A stretch of DNA of 34,693 nucleotides from JAAGZL01 sp964628835 (GTDB lineage Bacteria; Pseudomonadota; Gammaproteobacteria; Chromatiales; Chromatiaceae): the NCBI GenBank assembly GCA_964628835.1, contig CAZVME010000035.1, forward strand, positions 1 to 34,693, read 5' to 3'. Under the pieces are notes generated by a model. It saw nothing but the letters and a program-made list of their open reading frames with translations. It was not told where the DNA came from and did no database searches. The stretch's first letter is position 1. The number at the start of each line of letters is the position of its first letter. This document shows positions 1 to 6,768 of this stretch, in pieces. Position numbers and translations under genes: made by a program.

Positions 1-36
1 AATATGAGCACGATTTTGGGCAGTTAAATGTGTCTA
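1..36 (+). other. possible 3' half of a decayed attC site
   Basis: The window opens with GGGCAGTTAAATG (18-30), which shares the exact 10-mer CAGTTAAATG with the right arm of the better-supported attC at 2089-2170. It is followed by TCTAGGAT, close to a GTTRRRY-type R' box. The 5' half would lie off the left edge, so no fold can be tested. It sits just ahead of a small broken gene, as expected for a cassette boundary. Inference only. Confidence 0.3.
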
Positions 37-78
37 GGATTTGTGGGTAACACCAGTGCAAAAGAAGGTTTCTAGTAA

Positions 79-312
79 ATGGGAATATTGTACCAAACAA
101 ATAAATTGATACTTTTGTATGAATACGAAACGGTTTTGTTAAAAGAGTAATCAACGGGCAATATTCTATTTGAGGATTATATTTATGGTGAACCAGAATG
201 CGGGCTAATTGATAAAAATAATAAATGGGCTGTTATTGGAGGGGAACATTTAACTATCTGGACACCCGAAGATTTAAATGTGGCGGTTTCGGATAATAAG
301 TGCAATTGGTAG
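79..312 (+). pseudogene. small immunity-like hypothetical protein, interrupted by one stop codon
   Basis: One reading frame runs from ATG at 79 to TAG at 310-312 and is broken only by TAA at 148-150. The first part reads MGILYQTNKLILLYEYETVL. After the stop come about 53 residues containing LFEDYIYGEPECGLIDK and WAVIGGEHLTIWTP, then the C-terminus. The acidic, aromatic-rich composition and length of about 77 residues resemble small immunity or cassette-encoded proteins, but I cannot assign a family. Coherent frame use on both sides of the stop suggests recent decay. An alternative is that only a C-terminal fragment is expressed. No Shine-Dalgarno sequence is evident at 79. Confidence 0.4.
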
Positions 313-367
313 AAGAGAGGCCAGCTGGTAGAGTCTGTGCTTCTCCCGACCAAGAGACGAAGCACTT

Positions 368-529
368 ATGAACTGCGACCAGCTGACCGAGAACGAACGA
401 TACCAAATTTACGCACTAAAAAAAGCAGGACATTTGCAGCAAGAGATTGCCAGGCTTGCAAAAGCAGCTAACAAGAAAATTATGACGCTCCCTTCGTCCT
501 CGTCTGTTACCATGATGTCGGCATCTTGA
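368..529 (+). pseudogene. IS30-family transposase, N-terminal remnant
   Basis: The frame from ATG at 368 starts MNCDQLTENERYQIYALKKA and continues with GHLQQEIARL, which is the N-terminal helix-turn-helix segment of IS30-family transposases (QLTxxxRYQIYALxKAGxxQxEIA). After about residue 30 the similarity stops. The frame ends at TGA 527-529, leaving about 53 residues instead of more than 300. No DDE catalytic domain or terminal inverted repeat is visible nearby, so this is a dead fragment. It shows that an insertion sequence passed through the AT-rich island. The assignment rests on the distinctive N-terminal motif only. Confidence 0.6.
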
Positions 530-581
530 AGAATTATGCATTCTAATCTAGAATCGTATGCCTAACCTTAGGAAGGTAATT

Positions 582-769
582 ATGAGGACAACCATCGATC
601 TCCCAGAGAACCTGATTGACGAAGTGATGAAGGTTACTCATGCTAACACGAAAACAGAGATTATCGTTAAGCGCTGGTGGAAATGGTAGGGAAAGCTAAG
701 ATTTTTAATCTCAAAAAGTATAAAGGCTGGTCAAGAAGGACAGTCCTCCGCGGTGTTTGTTTGTGCTGA
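582..769 (+). pseudogene. VapB-type (DUF2191-like) antitoxin with frameshift
   Basis: From ATG at 582, preceded by AGGAAGG at 570-576, the frame reads MRTTIDLPENLIDEVMKVTH, then ANTKTEIIV, matching the N-terminus of type II VapB antitoxins (MRTTIDLPxxLIxEAMKVTxxKTKTEVI). The frame then ends at TAG 687-689. The expected continuation (ALVEMVGKAKIFNLKKYKG) is present in another frame from 671, so a one-base indel near 668-671 has broken the gene. That frame ends at TGA 767-769 after diverging from the family. No VapC PIN-domain toxin follows. In intact systems VapB neutralises the VapC RNase and represses its own promoter; here it is an orphan, probably non-functional. Confidence 0.6.
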
Positions 770-875
770 ATAGCGCAAGCCTCTCACCACTCCTGCCTGC
801 CCCTTGCCGGCTGCATTATATCCTTGCGAAAGCAGTTAGCTGGATGCAATTTAAATAGTAGATGGTTATGTTATT

Positions 876-2045
876 TTGAGTAAATTAAAAGAGTTAAAAG
901 AAATCGACTGGCGAAATGTTGATTGGCAGTCTGAATTAAAACAGAATATAAACTCGATAGATGGCTTACAAAGCTATATCGACTTATCCTCTAACGAACA
1001 GAGAATATTGGGACAGGTCGCTGATAAGCACCCTATGAATATCCCTCGATATTATCTGAGTTTAATTAACGAAAATGATCCTAATGATCCCATCCGAAAA
1101 ATGGCGTTGCCCAGCGAAGATGAATTAGTGGTTGCTGGTGCGATGGGGGAAACAACGAAAGACCCCTATGGCGATGATAAGCACAACAAGGGAAATGGTG
1201 TGCTGCATAAATATCCTTATTCAGCACTCATTGTGGCCACTGATTATTGTTCAATGTATTGCAGACACTGTTTTAGAAAAGCAATCGTCGGCTTACCCAA
1301 TGATAAAACGGTTGAAAATTTCCAACGTGCTGCAGAGTATATTCGAGAACATAAAGAAATTACGAACGTTATAATTTCTGGTGGTGATCCTCTTCTCATC
1401 AATACTCAAAGAATCAAAAAGATATTACAAAGCCTCGTAGATATCGAGCATGTTAATTACGTCCGCATCGGCACCAGAACACCCGTGGTTTACCCCATGC
1501 GCTTCTTTGAAGATGAACTTTTAGAGTGTTTTGAAGAGTTCAATAAACATAAAACCCTTTATCTACCTACCCATTTCAATCATGTTAATGAAATTACCGA
1601 TGTGGCGAAAGAAGCGGTTTTTCGTATTAGACAAACGGGCGTAACAGTCAACAATCAAGCCGTATTGTTGAAAGGTGTCAATGATAGCGCTGAGGATATC
1701 GAAAATCTAATGAATGGACTCGTTACGATTGGTGTCAACCCATACTACTTATACCAATGCATGCCTGTATCAAGAGTAAGACACCACTTTCAAGTTTCAC
1801 TGAAAGAAGGCATTGATATCGTTGATACCGCGAAACTACGACTCGATGGTTATGCGAAGCGATTTAAATTTATTATGGGACATGATATTGGAAAGATAGA
1901 AATATGCGGGAGAATCGATGATAAGTTGATTTTAAAGCAAATTCATTCAAGACCTGAAGAGCCTGAAAAGGCTAGCCGGATGATGGTAATGAAGCTGGAC
2001 GATAAAGCGGGATGGTTTGATGATATGGATGAGATGCATATCTAG
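876..2045 (+). CDS. KamA family radical SAM aminomutase-like protein
   Basis: A 389-residue protein of the lysine 2,3-aminomutase family. Such enzymes use S-adenosylmethionine, a 4Fe-4S cluster and PLP to migrate an amino group. The cluster motif CSMYCRHC (C125, C129, C132), the GGDPLL motif (169-174) and THFNH (232-236) are all present. K340 in DIGKIEI is the likely PLP lysine. The two aspartates that bind the substrate ammonium in clostridial lysine 2,3-aminomutase appear replaced (M296 after YQC; G335 in FIMG), and the C-terminal zinc-cysteine segment is missing. The substrate is therefore probably not free lysine. The start is TTG at 876 (MSKLKELKEIDW), which restores the family N-terminus; no ATG is in frame until residue 54. 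The gene is AT-rich compared with the window and is followed by an attC-like site, suggesting transfer. Confidence 0.85.
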   Translation: MSKLKELKEIDWRNVDWQSELKQNINSIDGLQSYIDLSSNEQRILGQVADKHPMNIPRYYLSLINENDPNDPIRKMALPSEDELVVAGAMGETTKDPYGDDKHNKGNGVLHKYPYSALIVATDYCSMYCRHCFRKAIVGLPNDKTVENFQRAAEYIREHKEITNVIISGGDPLLINTQRIKKILQSLVDIEHVNYVRIGTRTPVVYPMRFFEDELLECFEEFNKHKTLYLPTHFNHVNEITDVAKEAVFRIRQTGVTVNNQAVLLKGVNDSAEDIENLMNGLVTIGVNPYYLYQCMPVSRVRHHFQVSLKEGIDIVDTAKLRLDGYAKRFKFIMGHDIGKIEICGRIDDKLILKQIHSRPEEPEKASRMMVMKLDDKAGWFDDMDEMHI

Positions 2046-2088
2046 AATTTAGACCAAGCATAACAGGGAATTTAACCATACGAGGTAA

Positions 2089-2170
2089 ATCTAACAAAGC
2101 AATTTAATATGGACGCATTATTCGTACGCACCACTCTCTATAAATGCGCCAGTTAAATGCAACGATGGAC
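2089..2170 (+). other. integron attC recombination site (probable, decayed crossover box)
   Basis: R'' is ATCTAAC (2089-2095, fits RYYYAAC). R' is GATGGAC (2164-2170, GTTRRRY with one mismatch). Between them, GC at 2099-2100 pairs with 2159-2160, then A2101, T2103-T2108 and T2110-G2112 pair with 2149-2158, and C2114-T2119 pairs with 2143-2148. A2102, A2109 and A2113 are left unpaired on the 5' side only. Extrahelical bases confined to the L'' half, short AAA/AAC spacers next to the R boxes, and a length of 82 bp are the hallmarks of attC. It lies 43 bp after the KamA stop and 18 bp before the next start codon. The A in place of the first T of GTT would probably impair recombination. Confidence 0.6.
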
Positions 2171-2188
2171 TAAAAGGAGGGTACTCGG

Positions 2189-2616
2189 ATGATTGATTGC
2201 TGTAGTTCAATAACATTCGATGCTGATCATCCGAAACGGTTATGCTGCCCTATTAACGGCGAGGAATATGATTCCGTAAGCTATAAAACGATCCTGCATC
2301 ATCTTACCGATCCGTAGGATAAAGCCTTGACGGTACAAGGTTACTATTTCTGCACTGATACCAAATGCGAGGTTGTCTATAATTTGGTCAAGACAATTCA
2401 TTGATCACCAGATCCGATCTTCGAACGAATGTAGGTATAAAGGAGACAAACCCTGATCGGACGATCTGTTATTGTTTTGGTGTTTCCTATGCTGCGGCGG
2501 AAAGCGATAGTGTTGTTAAAGACTTCGTAATAGGGAAAACCAAGCAATCTCTTTGTGCCTGCGAAACGAGTAATCCATCGGGGCGCTGTTGTCCCAAGGA
2601 TTTTCCTGGGGGATGA
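2189..2616 (+). pseudogene. CopZ-like 2Fe-2S metallochaperone, broken by a stop and a frameshift
   Basis: AAAGGAGG at 2173-2180 precedes ATG at 2189. The frame reads MIDCCSSITF, then RLCCPINGEEYDSVSYKTIL and HHLTDP. It stops at TAG 2315-2317, where relatives usually have tryptophan (TGG), and resumes with GYYFCTDTKCEVVYN. A frameshift near 2395-2402 moves the coding to the frame holding DLRTNVGIKE, CYCFGVS, LCACETSNPSGRCC and the stop at 2614-2616. This is the full layout of the iron-sulfur, zinc-binding CopZ-like metallochaperones often found beside mercury and copper genes: N-terminal cysteine pair, then GYYFC, CYCFG and CACE-NPxGRCC. All metal-binding cysteines survive, so decay looks recent. 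A strong ribosome site remains. Confidence 0.7.
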
Positions 2617-2751
2617 GTTCTAACAACACAATCAGGTCTTTCGCTACGCTCACTGGGACTCTACGCCGCAGGGCGGCTTGCACTCCTGCATTTTGCGGAC
2701 GTCGAATATTTGCACGATTACTATCAACCAAACAATGAGTAACTGAAAATA

Positions 2752-2934
2752 GAGTCTAAGCTTACATCAACCTTAACTGGCCGCAGTGCGGCATAAGGAA
2801 ACAGGGATAATGTCAGAGGTTTCTTGTGAGTTTTATTTCAAATGCAAAAATGTAACGCACTTCCCAAGTCAAAGCAGGGAGTTTGCAGTGTGTTTTGTTC
2901 CTATGCTGACACCCCTTGCTCGCCATACAGATGA
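2752..2934 (+). pseudogene. GDCCVxC-domain small cysteine protein, multiply frameshifted
   Basis: Three frames joined together rebuild a GDCCVxC-type protein. KLTSTLT (from 2758) is followed by WPQCGIRKQG (from 2778), then MSEVSCEFYFKCK (from 2810), then CNALPKSKQGVCSVFCSYAD and TPCSPYR with TGA at 2932-2934. The family pattern is KLxSTITCPxCGxxKxExMPTDxCxxFYECxxCxxxLxPKxGDCCVFCSYGxxPCPP. The signature GDCCVFC has become GVCSVFC and the first cysteine has become W. Relatives are small proteins found in mercury-resistance and metal clusters next to MerF-type transporters, as here (merF starts 22 bp downstream). At least two frameshifts make it a pseudogene. The reading is by eye. Confidence 0.55.
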
Positions 2935-2955
2935 AGTAGTTGTCCTGCTGGAAAA

Positions 2956-3168
2956 ATGAAGAAAAATAAGCTTTTGAATATTGGTGCAATCGGGAGTGGA
3001 ATAACGGCGCTTTGTTGTTTTACACCAATTCTAGTTTGGGTGTTTGCAGCACTTGGAATGTCAGCATTAGTCGGTTACTTGGATTATGTTCTTTTTCCTC
3101 TATTAGCAGTATTTGCTATGCTGTTAGTGATCGGTCTGATTCAATATCGGAATGATAAACAAACGTAA
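2956..3168 (+). CDS. merF: MerF family mercuric ion transporter
   Basis: A 70-residue inner-membrane protein with two transmembrane helices (about 10-33 and 42-63). MerF proteins carry Hg(II) into the cytoplasm, where MerA reduces it. The vicinal cysteine pair in ITALCCFTP (C20, C21), the diagnostic SALVGYLDYVLFPLLA segment and the total length fit the family closely. MerF normally has a second cysteine pair near the C-terminus; here the protein ends RNDKQT without it, so cargo hand-off may be impaired. It follows the broken CopZ-like and GDCCVxC-like genes; no merR, merA, merT or merP is in the window. It is the only intact member of this metal cluster. Confidence 0.85.
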   Translation: MKKNKLLNIGAIGSGITALCCFTPILVWVFAALGMSALVGYLDYVLFPLLAVFAMLLVIGLIQYRNDKQT

Positions 3169-3294
3169 CAAGCGACTGTGATGTCAATCCCCTAGAAGAT
3201 GTTTATTAAGCCGATGAAACTTGGCCCCTTACCATGGTAATTACTGACCTTTCCCCAGTTTTGTCTCCTGGACCAGGGAACCGCAAATAATCAT

Positions 3295-3318
3295 AAAAGG
3301 GCCATGCCGGCCCTTTTT
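3295..3318. terminator. rho-independent terminator, usable in both directions
   Basis: AAAAGGGCC (3295-3303), loop ATGCC, then GGCCCTTTT (3309-3317) forms a 9-bp perfect stem. On the plus strand it is followed by TTGTTTT. It lies 22 bp beyond the stop of the minus-strand trpD and also ends the plus-strand merF side, marking the border between the AT-rich island and the trp genes. The 3169-3294 stretch before it holds no gene, only a 12-bp palindrome at 3229-3240. Confidence 0.8.
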
Positions 3319-3339
3319 GTTTTCTGGTTATATAGGCTA

Positions 3340-4362
3340 TCAGTCAAAGCTCTGGGTGAGTATCGCCAACCGGTCCAGGCGGTTACGCGCCTCGCCGCTG
3401 GTGATTGCGGCATCCGCCTTTTCCACCCCTGCAGCCAGGCTGTCGGCAAGACCAGCGGTATATATGGCGGCACCGGCGTTAAGTTGCACAATATCTCGGG
3501 CTGGTCCCTCCTGATTATCCAACACCGAGCGGATGATCTCCAGGCTGTGAGCGGCATCGTTGGCCGTGATGGAATCGATGGGGGTGCGCTTGATGCCAAA
3601 ATCCTCCGGCTGGATGCTGAAGCGTCGCACCTGTCCATCCTTTAGCTCTGCTACCTCGGTCCTATCGCCGATGCTGATCTCGTCCAGGCCGTCTCTGGAG
3701 TGCACCACCATTACATGACGGCTCCCAAGTTTTTGCAACACGTTGGCCAGAGGGTCCAGCAGATCTTCGGAGAATACGCCTAGCAGCTGGTTGGGCACGT
3801 TGGCCGGGTTGGTGAGTGGGCCCAGTATATTAAAGATGGTGCGAACACCCATCTCCTTGCGTGGGCCAATGGCGTGTTTCATGGCGCTGTGGTGTCCGGG
3901 TGCGAACATAAACCCAACGCCAACTTCGCGCACACAACGCTCCACCTGTTCCGGGGTGAGGTCCAGGCGGATTCCTGCTGCCTCCAGGGCATCGGCTGCG
4001 CCTGATTTGCTGGATACAGAGCGGTTTCCGTGCTTGGCTACATTGCACCCGGCTGCTGCGGCCACAAACATGCAGGCAGTGGATATGTTGAAGGTGCCGC
4101 AGGAGTCCCCGCCGGTGCCTACGATGTCCACGGTGTTGTCCAGGTCGCTGACATCCACTCCGCTGGCCAGTTCGCGCATGACGCTGGCGGCGGCTGCGAT
4201 CTCGGGAATGCTTTCGCCTTTCATACGCAGTCCGATGAGAAAACCGCCAATCTGAGCCGGGGTGGCTCCGCCGGTCATGATAGTGCGCATCACTGCGATC
4301 ATCTCTTCGCCGCTCAGATCATGGTTCTCTGTTACCTGTTGTATGGCTCGTTGTATCTCCAT
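3340..4362 (-). CDS. trpD: anthranilate phosphoribosyltransferase
   Basis: 340 residues, the usual full length. It transfers the phosphoribosyl group of PRPP to anthranilate, the second step of tryptophan synthesis, as a cytosolic dimer. The PRPP/magnesium motifs GTGGDSCGTFNIST (82-95) and KHGNRSVSSKSGAAD (110-124) are intact, as is the GPLTNPANVP segment near residue 181. The start ATG at 4362 has GAGAGGAG a few bases upstream. It is separated from trpG by 123 bp, where many relatives have close spacing or overlap; that gap holds an inverted-repeat element. trpC, which usually follows, is absent: a terminator and the accessory island come next. Confidence 0.97.
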   Translation of the reverse strand: MEIQRAIQQVTENHDLSGEEMIAVMRTIMTGGATPAQIGGFLIGLRMKGESIPEIAAAASVMRELASGVDVSDLDNTVDIVGTGGDSCGTFNISTACMFVAAAAGCNVAKHGNRSVSSKSGAADALEAAGIRLDLTPEQVERCVREVGVGFMFAPGHHSAMKHAIGPRKEMGVRTIFNILGPLTNPANVPNQLLGVFSEDLLDPLANVLQKLGSRHVMVVHSRDGLDEISIGDRTEVAELKDGQVRRFSIQPEDFGIKRTPIDSITANDAAHSLEIIRSVLDNQEGPARDIVQLNAGAAIYTAGLADSLAAGVEKADAAITSGEARNRLDRLAILTQSFD

Positions 4363-4384
4363 AATCTCCTCTCTTATTCATTCC

Positions 4385-4480
4385 GGGGCCGGAGTCAATT
4401 TTTATTCTGATTCCAGGGTCGAAGTCAATAATGGAAAAATATTATTGTTTACGGTTCCAGCGAAATTGACTCCGACCCCT
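4385..4480. repeat. REP/MITE-like imperfect hairpin between trpG and trpD
   Basis: GGGGCCGGAGTCAATTTT (4385-4402) is inverted as AAATTGACTCCGACCCC (4463-4479). Inside, CAATAAT and ATTATTG form a second inverted pair around GGAAAA, and a degenerate direct copy CAGGGTCGAAGTCAAT lies at 4414-4429. The whole element can fold into one long imperfect hairpin of about 95 bp. GGGGTCGGAGTCAATT-type ends are common in repeats mobilised by REP-associated (Y1/RAYT) transposases; no transposase is present. It replaces the usual short trpG-trpD junction and may affect expression of trpD. Confidence 0.65.
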
Positions 4481-4485
4481 GTGTA

Positions 4486-5067
4486 TTATCTGCCGTCGAT
4501 GAAGTTCTTCAGCAGGTCGTGACCATGCTGGGTCAGTATGGATTCAGGGTGAAATTGCACCCCTTGCAGATCCAGCTCTTTATGCCTTACTCCCATGATC
4601 TCGTCCATGGATCCATCCTGGTTGCGGGTCCAGGCGGTTATCTCCAGGCACTCCGGCAGGCTGGCCTCATCGATCACCAGGGAGTGGTAGCGAGTGGCCT
4701 GTAACGGATTGGTCAGGCCGCTGAATACTCCCAGGTCGGCGTGGTATATGGGTGAGGTCTTGCCATGCATCACCTGGCGCGCATGTATGATCTTGCCGCC
4801 AAAGGCCTGGCCCAGGGATTGGTGTCCCAGACATACACCCAGGATAGGAATGCGTCTGGCAAAGGTCCTGATTGCATCCACCGAGATTCCGGCCTGGTCT
4901 GGGGTGCAGGGTCCGGGTGAGATGACCATGCGGTCCGGGTTCAGGGCCTCTATCTGTGCAAGCTGGATCTCGTCGTTGCGGTATACTTGCACCTCCTCCC
5001 CCAGTTCGCCCAGGTACTGCACTAGGTTGTAGGTGAAGGAGTCGTAGTTATCTATCATCAGCAGCAT
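4486..5067 (-). CDS. trpG: anthranilate synthase component II, glutamine amidotransferase
   Basis: 193 residues, a class I amidotransferase that releases ammonia from glutamine for TrpE. The nucleophile C79 in GVCLGHQ and the catalytic H173 and E175 in FHPE are present, with the oxyanion motif PGPCTP (51-56). Gammaproteobacterial relatives may also serve as PabA for folate. Its ATG lies one base after the trpE stop codon, so the two are translationally coupled, which suits a 1:1 or 2:2 complex. The end is at 4486, just outside the inverted repeat. Confidence 0.97.
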   Translation of the reverse strand: MLLMIDNYDSFTYNLVQYLGELGEEVQVYRNDEIQLAQIEALNPDRMVISPGPCTPDQAGISVDAIRTFARRIPILGVCLGHQSLGQAFGGKIIHARQVMHGKTSPIYHADLGVFSGLTNPLQATRYHSLVIDEASLPECLEITAWTRNQDGSMDEIMGVRHKELDLQGVQFHPESILTQHGHDLLKNFIDGR

Positions 5068-5068
5068 C

Positions 5069-6562
5069 TCAAGCCTCCTCGCCCGGGGTTACATCCAATC
5101 CAGCCTCGGCGAGCGCTACGGCGCGAAACACGGCCCGACCCTTGTTCATGGTCTCTTTCCACTCCAGTCTGGGAATGGAGTCTGCAACCACGCCAGCACC
5201 GGCCTGGATATGCAGGGTGTTGTCTTTAATCACGGCGGTGCGGATGGCGATAGCGGTGTCCATGTTGCCGTTCCAGGACAGGTAACCCACGGCACCGGAG
5301 TAGACCCCGCGTTTTACCGGCTCCAGTTCATCGATGATCTCCATGGCGCGGATCTTGGGTGCCCCGCTCACGGTGCCGGCGGGGAAGGTGGCGCGTAGTA
5401 CGTCGATAGCAGTCATGCCATCCTTAAGCTGGCCGGTGACGTTGGAGACTATATGCATTACATGTGAGTAGCGCTCCACGATCATCTTGTCGGTGAGTTG
5501 AACGCTGCCGATCTCCGCCACACGACCAGCGTCGTTGCGTCCCAGGTCGATCAACATCAGGTGCTCGGCCAGCTCTTTGGGGTCGGCCAGCAGCTCCTGC
5601 TCCAGGGCCAGGTCCTCCTCTTCGCTGTGGCCACGGCGCCGGGTGCCGGCGATGGGACGTACCGTTACCTCGCCATCCTCTAGGCGGGTCAGGATCTCCG
5701 GGGAGGATCCCACCACGTGGAAATCCCCCAGGTTCAGAAAGTACATGTAGGGGGATGGGTTGAGTCCGCGCAGGGCGCGATACAGGTTCAGCGGCGGGGC
5801 CTGGAATGGAATGGAGAGGCGCTGGGAGATCACCACCTGCATGCAGTCGCCGTCCAGCACATACTCCTTGATGCGGTCCACCGCCTGCTTGAAATTCTCT
5901 TCGGTGAAACCGGAGACAAAGTCGCTCTCTTCGATCTGGCGCGCTGGGCCCGCCGCCGGGCGTGGAGCTGATCCCTGCATTTTCTGGATCAACTGTTCGA
6001 TCCGCGTCTGGGCCGACTCCAGGGTGCCGCCCTGGGTGGGGTCGGCATGTACTATCACAAACATGGAGCCGCGCAGGTTGTCGAACACCACTACCTCGTC
6101 GGATACCATGAGCATGATATCCGGGCTGCCGATGGTGTCCGGGTTGGGGCAGTTGGCCAGCTTGGGTTCGATGTAACGGATGGTGTCGTAGCCGAAGTAA
6201 CCCACCAGGCCGCCGGTGAAGCGCGGTAGTTCCTCGTACTCCACCACCCGGTAGCGGGCCTGGAACTGTTCGATATATTCCAGCGGGTCATCCACCTGCA
6301 ACTGCTCGGTGATCTCACCACGGTGTTCGATGGTTACCTGGTGGCCATGTACCTTGAGCAGAGTGTGGCAGGGCAGACCGATGATAGAGTAGCGGCCCCA
6401 CTTCTCTCCGCCCTGTACTGACTCAAACAGATAGGAGTGCGGGCCGTCGGCCAGTTTCAGATACACGCTGAGGGGGGTGTCGAGATCCGCCAGGACCTCG
6501 CGCATTACCGGGATTCTATTGTGGCCCTCTGCTGCCAGGGCCGCGAACTTTTCGGGGGTCAT
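5069..6562 (-). CDS. trpE: anthranilate synthase component I
   Basis: 497 residues. With TrpG it converts chorismate and glutamine to anthranilate, the committed step of tryptophan synthesis. The N-terminal tryptophan-sensing region SYLFESVQGGEKWGRYS shows the LLES-type feedback site as LFES. The C-terminal chorismate-binding domain is complete, with PIAGTRRRG, LIDLGRND, VMHIVSNV, TFPAGTVSGAPK and GAGVVADS motifs. I choose ATG at 6562 because GGAG lies six bases ahead and the family begins here (MTPEKFAALAAEGHNRIP). A GTG at 6574 would add four residues but has no ribosome site. Upstream is 206 bp of non-coding sequence, then rpe; the gph gene often found between them is missing. Confidence 0.97.
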   Translation of the reverse strand: MTPEKFAALAAEGHNRIPVMREVLADLDTPLSVYLKLADGPHSYLFESVQGGEKWGRYSIIGLPCHTLLKVHGHQVTIEHRGEITEQLQVDDPLEYIEQFQARYRVVEYEELPRFTGGLVGYFGYDTIRYIEPKLANCPNPDTIGSPDIMLMVSDEVVVFDNLRGSMFVIVHADPTQGGTLESAQTRIEQLIQKMQGSAPRPAAGPARQIEESDFVSGFTEENFKQAVDRIKEYVLDGDCMQVVISQRLSIPFQAPPLNLYRALRGLNPSPYMYFLNLGDFHVVGSSPEILTRLEDGEVTVRPIAGTRRRGHSEEEDLALEQELLADPKELAEHLMLIDLGRNDAGRVAEIGSVQLTDKMIVERYSHVMHIVSNVTGQLKDGMTAIDVLRATFPAGTVSGAPKIRAMEIIDELEPVKRGVYSGAVGYLSWNGNMDTAIAIRTAVIKDNTLHIQAGAGVVADSIPRLEWKETMNKGRAVFRAVALAEAGLDVTPGEEA

Positions 6563-6715
6563 CTCTTTCTCCACAATTTTATTGTCGACAGGGGTGGTAC
6601 ATGCTCTGGTTTCACCAGCGCCATCGTGTGCCTGTCTTCAACGTCATATTGTGGGTTGTGAGATACATGTGCTGAATTCTAATCTGTTTTGTTACAAAAA
6701 ATTGGATACGCTGAA

Positions 6716-6744
6716 AGTTTCCTGTCTCTGGTAGCCCATGTCAA
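6716..6744 (-). promoter_or_regulatory. possible promoter of trpEGD
   Basis: On the minus strand TTGACA (6739-6744) is followed, after 17 bp, by GAAACT (6716-6721), a weak -10. It lies about 155 bp ahead of the trpE start, leaving a leader long enough for regulation. I saw no convincing leader peptide with tandem tryptophan codons and no clear attenuator hairpin. Confidence 0.25.
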
Positions 6745-6761
6745 GAAAAACCCAAGGGGTT
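6745..6761 (-). terminator. weak terminator after rpe
   Basis: Read on the minus strand, AACCC CTT GGGTT followed by TTTC forms a 5-bp stem with a short T run, starting 8 bases after the rpe stop. It would separate rpe from trpE. Confidence 0.35.
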
Positions 6762-6768
6762 GCTGCCA

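Noticed and set aside
3168..3215. GTAACAAGCG after merF as another attC 5' end
   Set aside because: The R'' box does not fit RYYYAAC and no complementary right arm follows.
3229..3240. 12-bp palindrome TTACCATGGTAA downstream of merF
   Set aside because: Short, with no promoter around it and no gene that it would control; likely chance.
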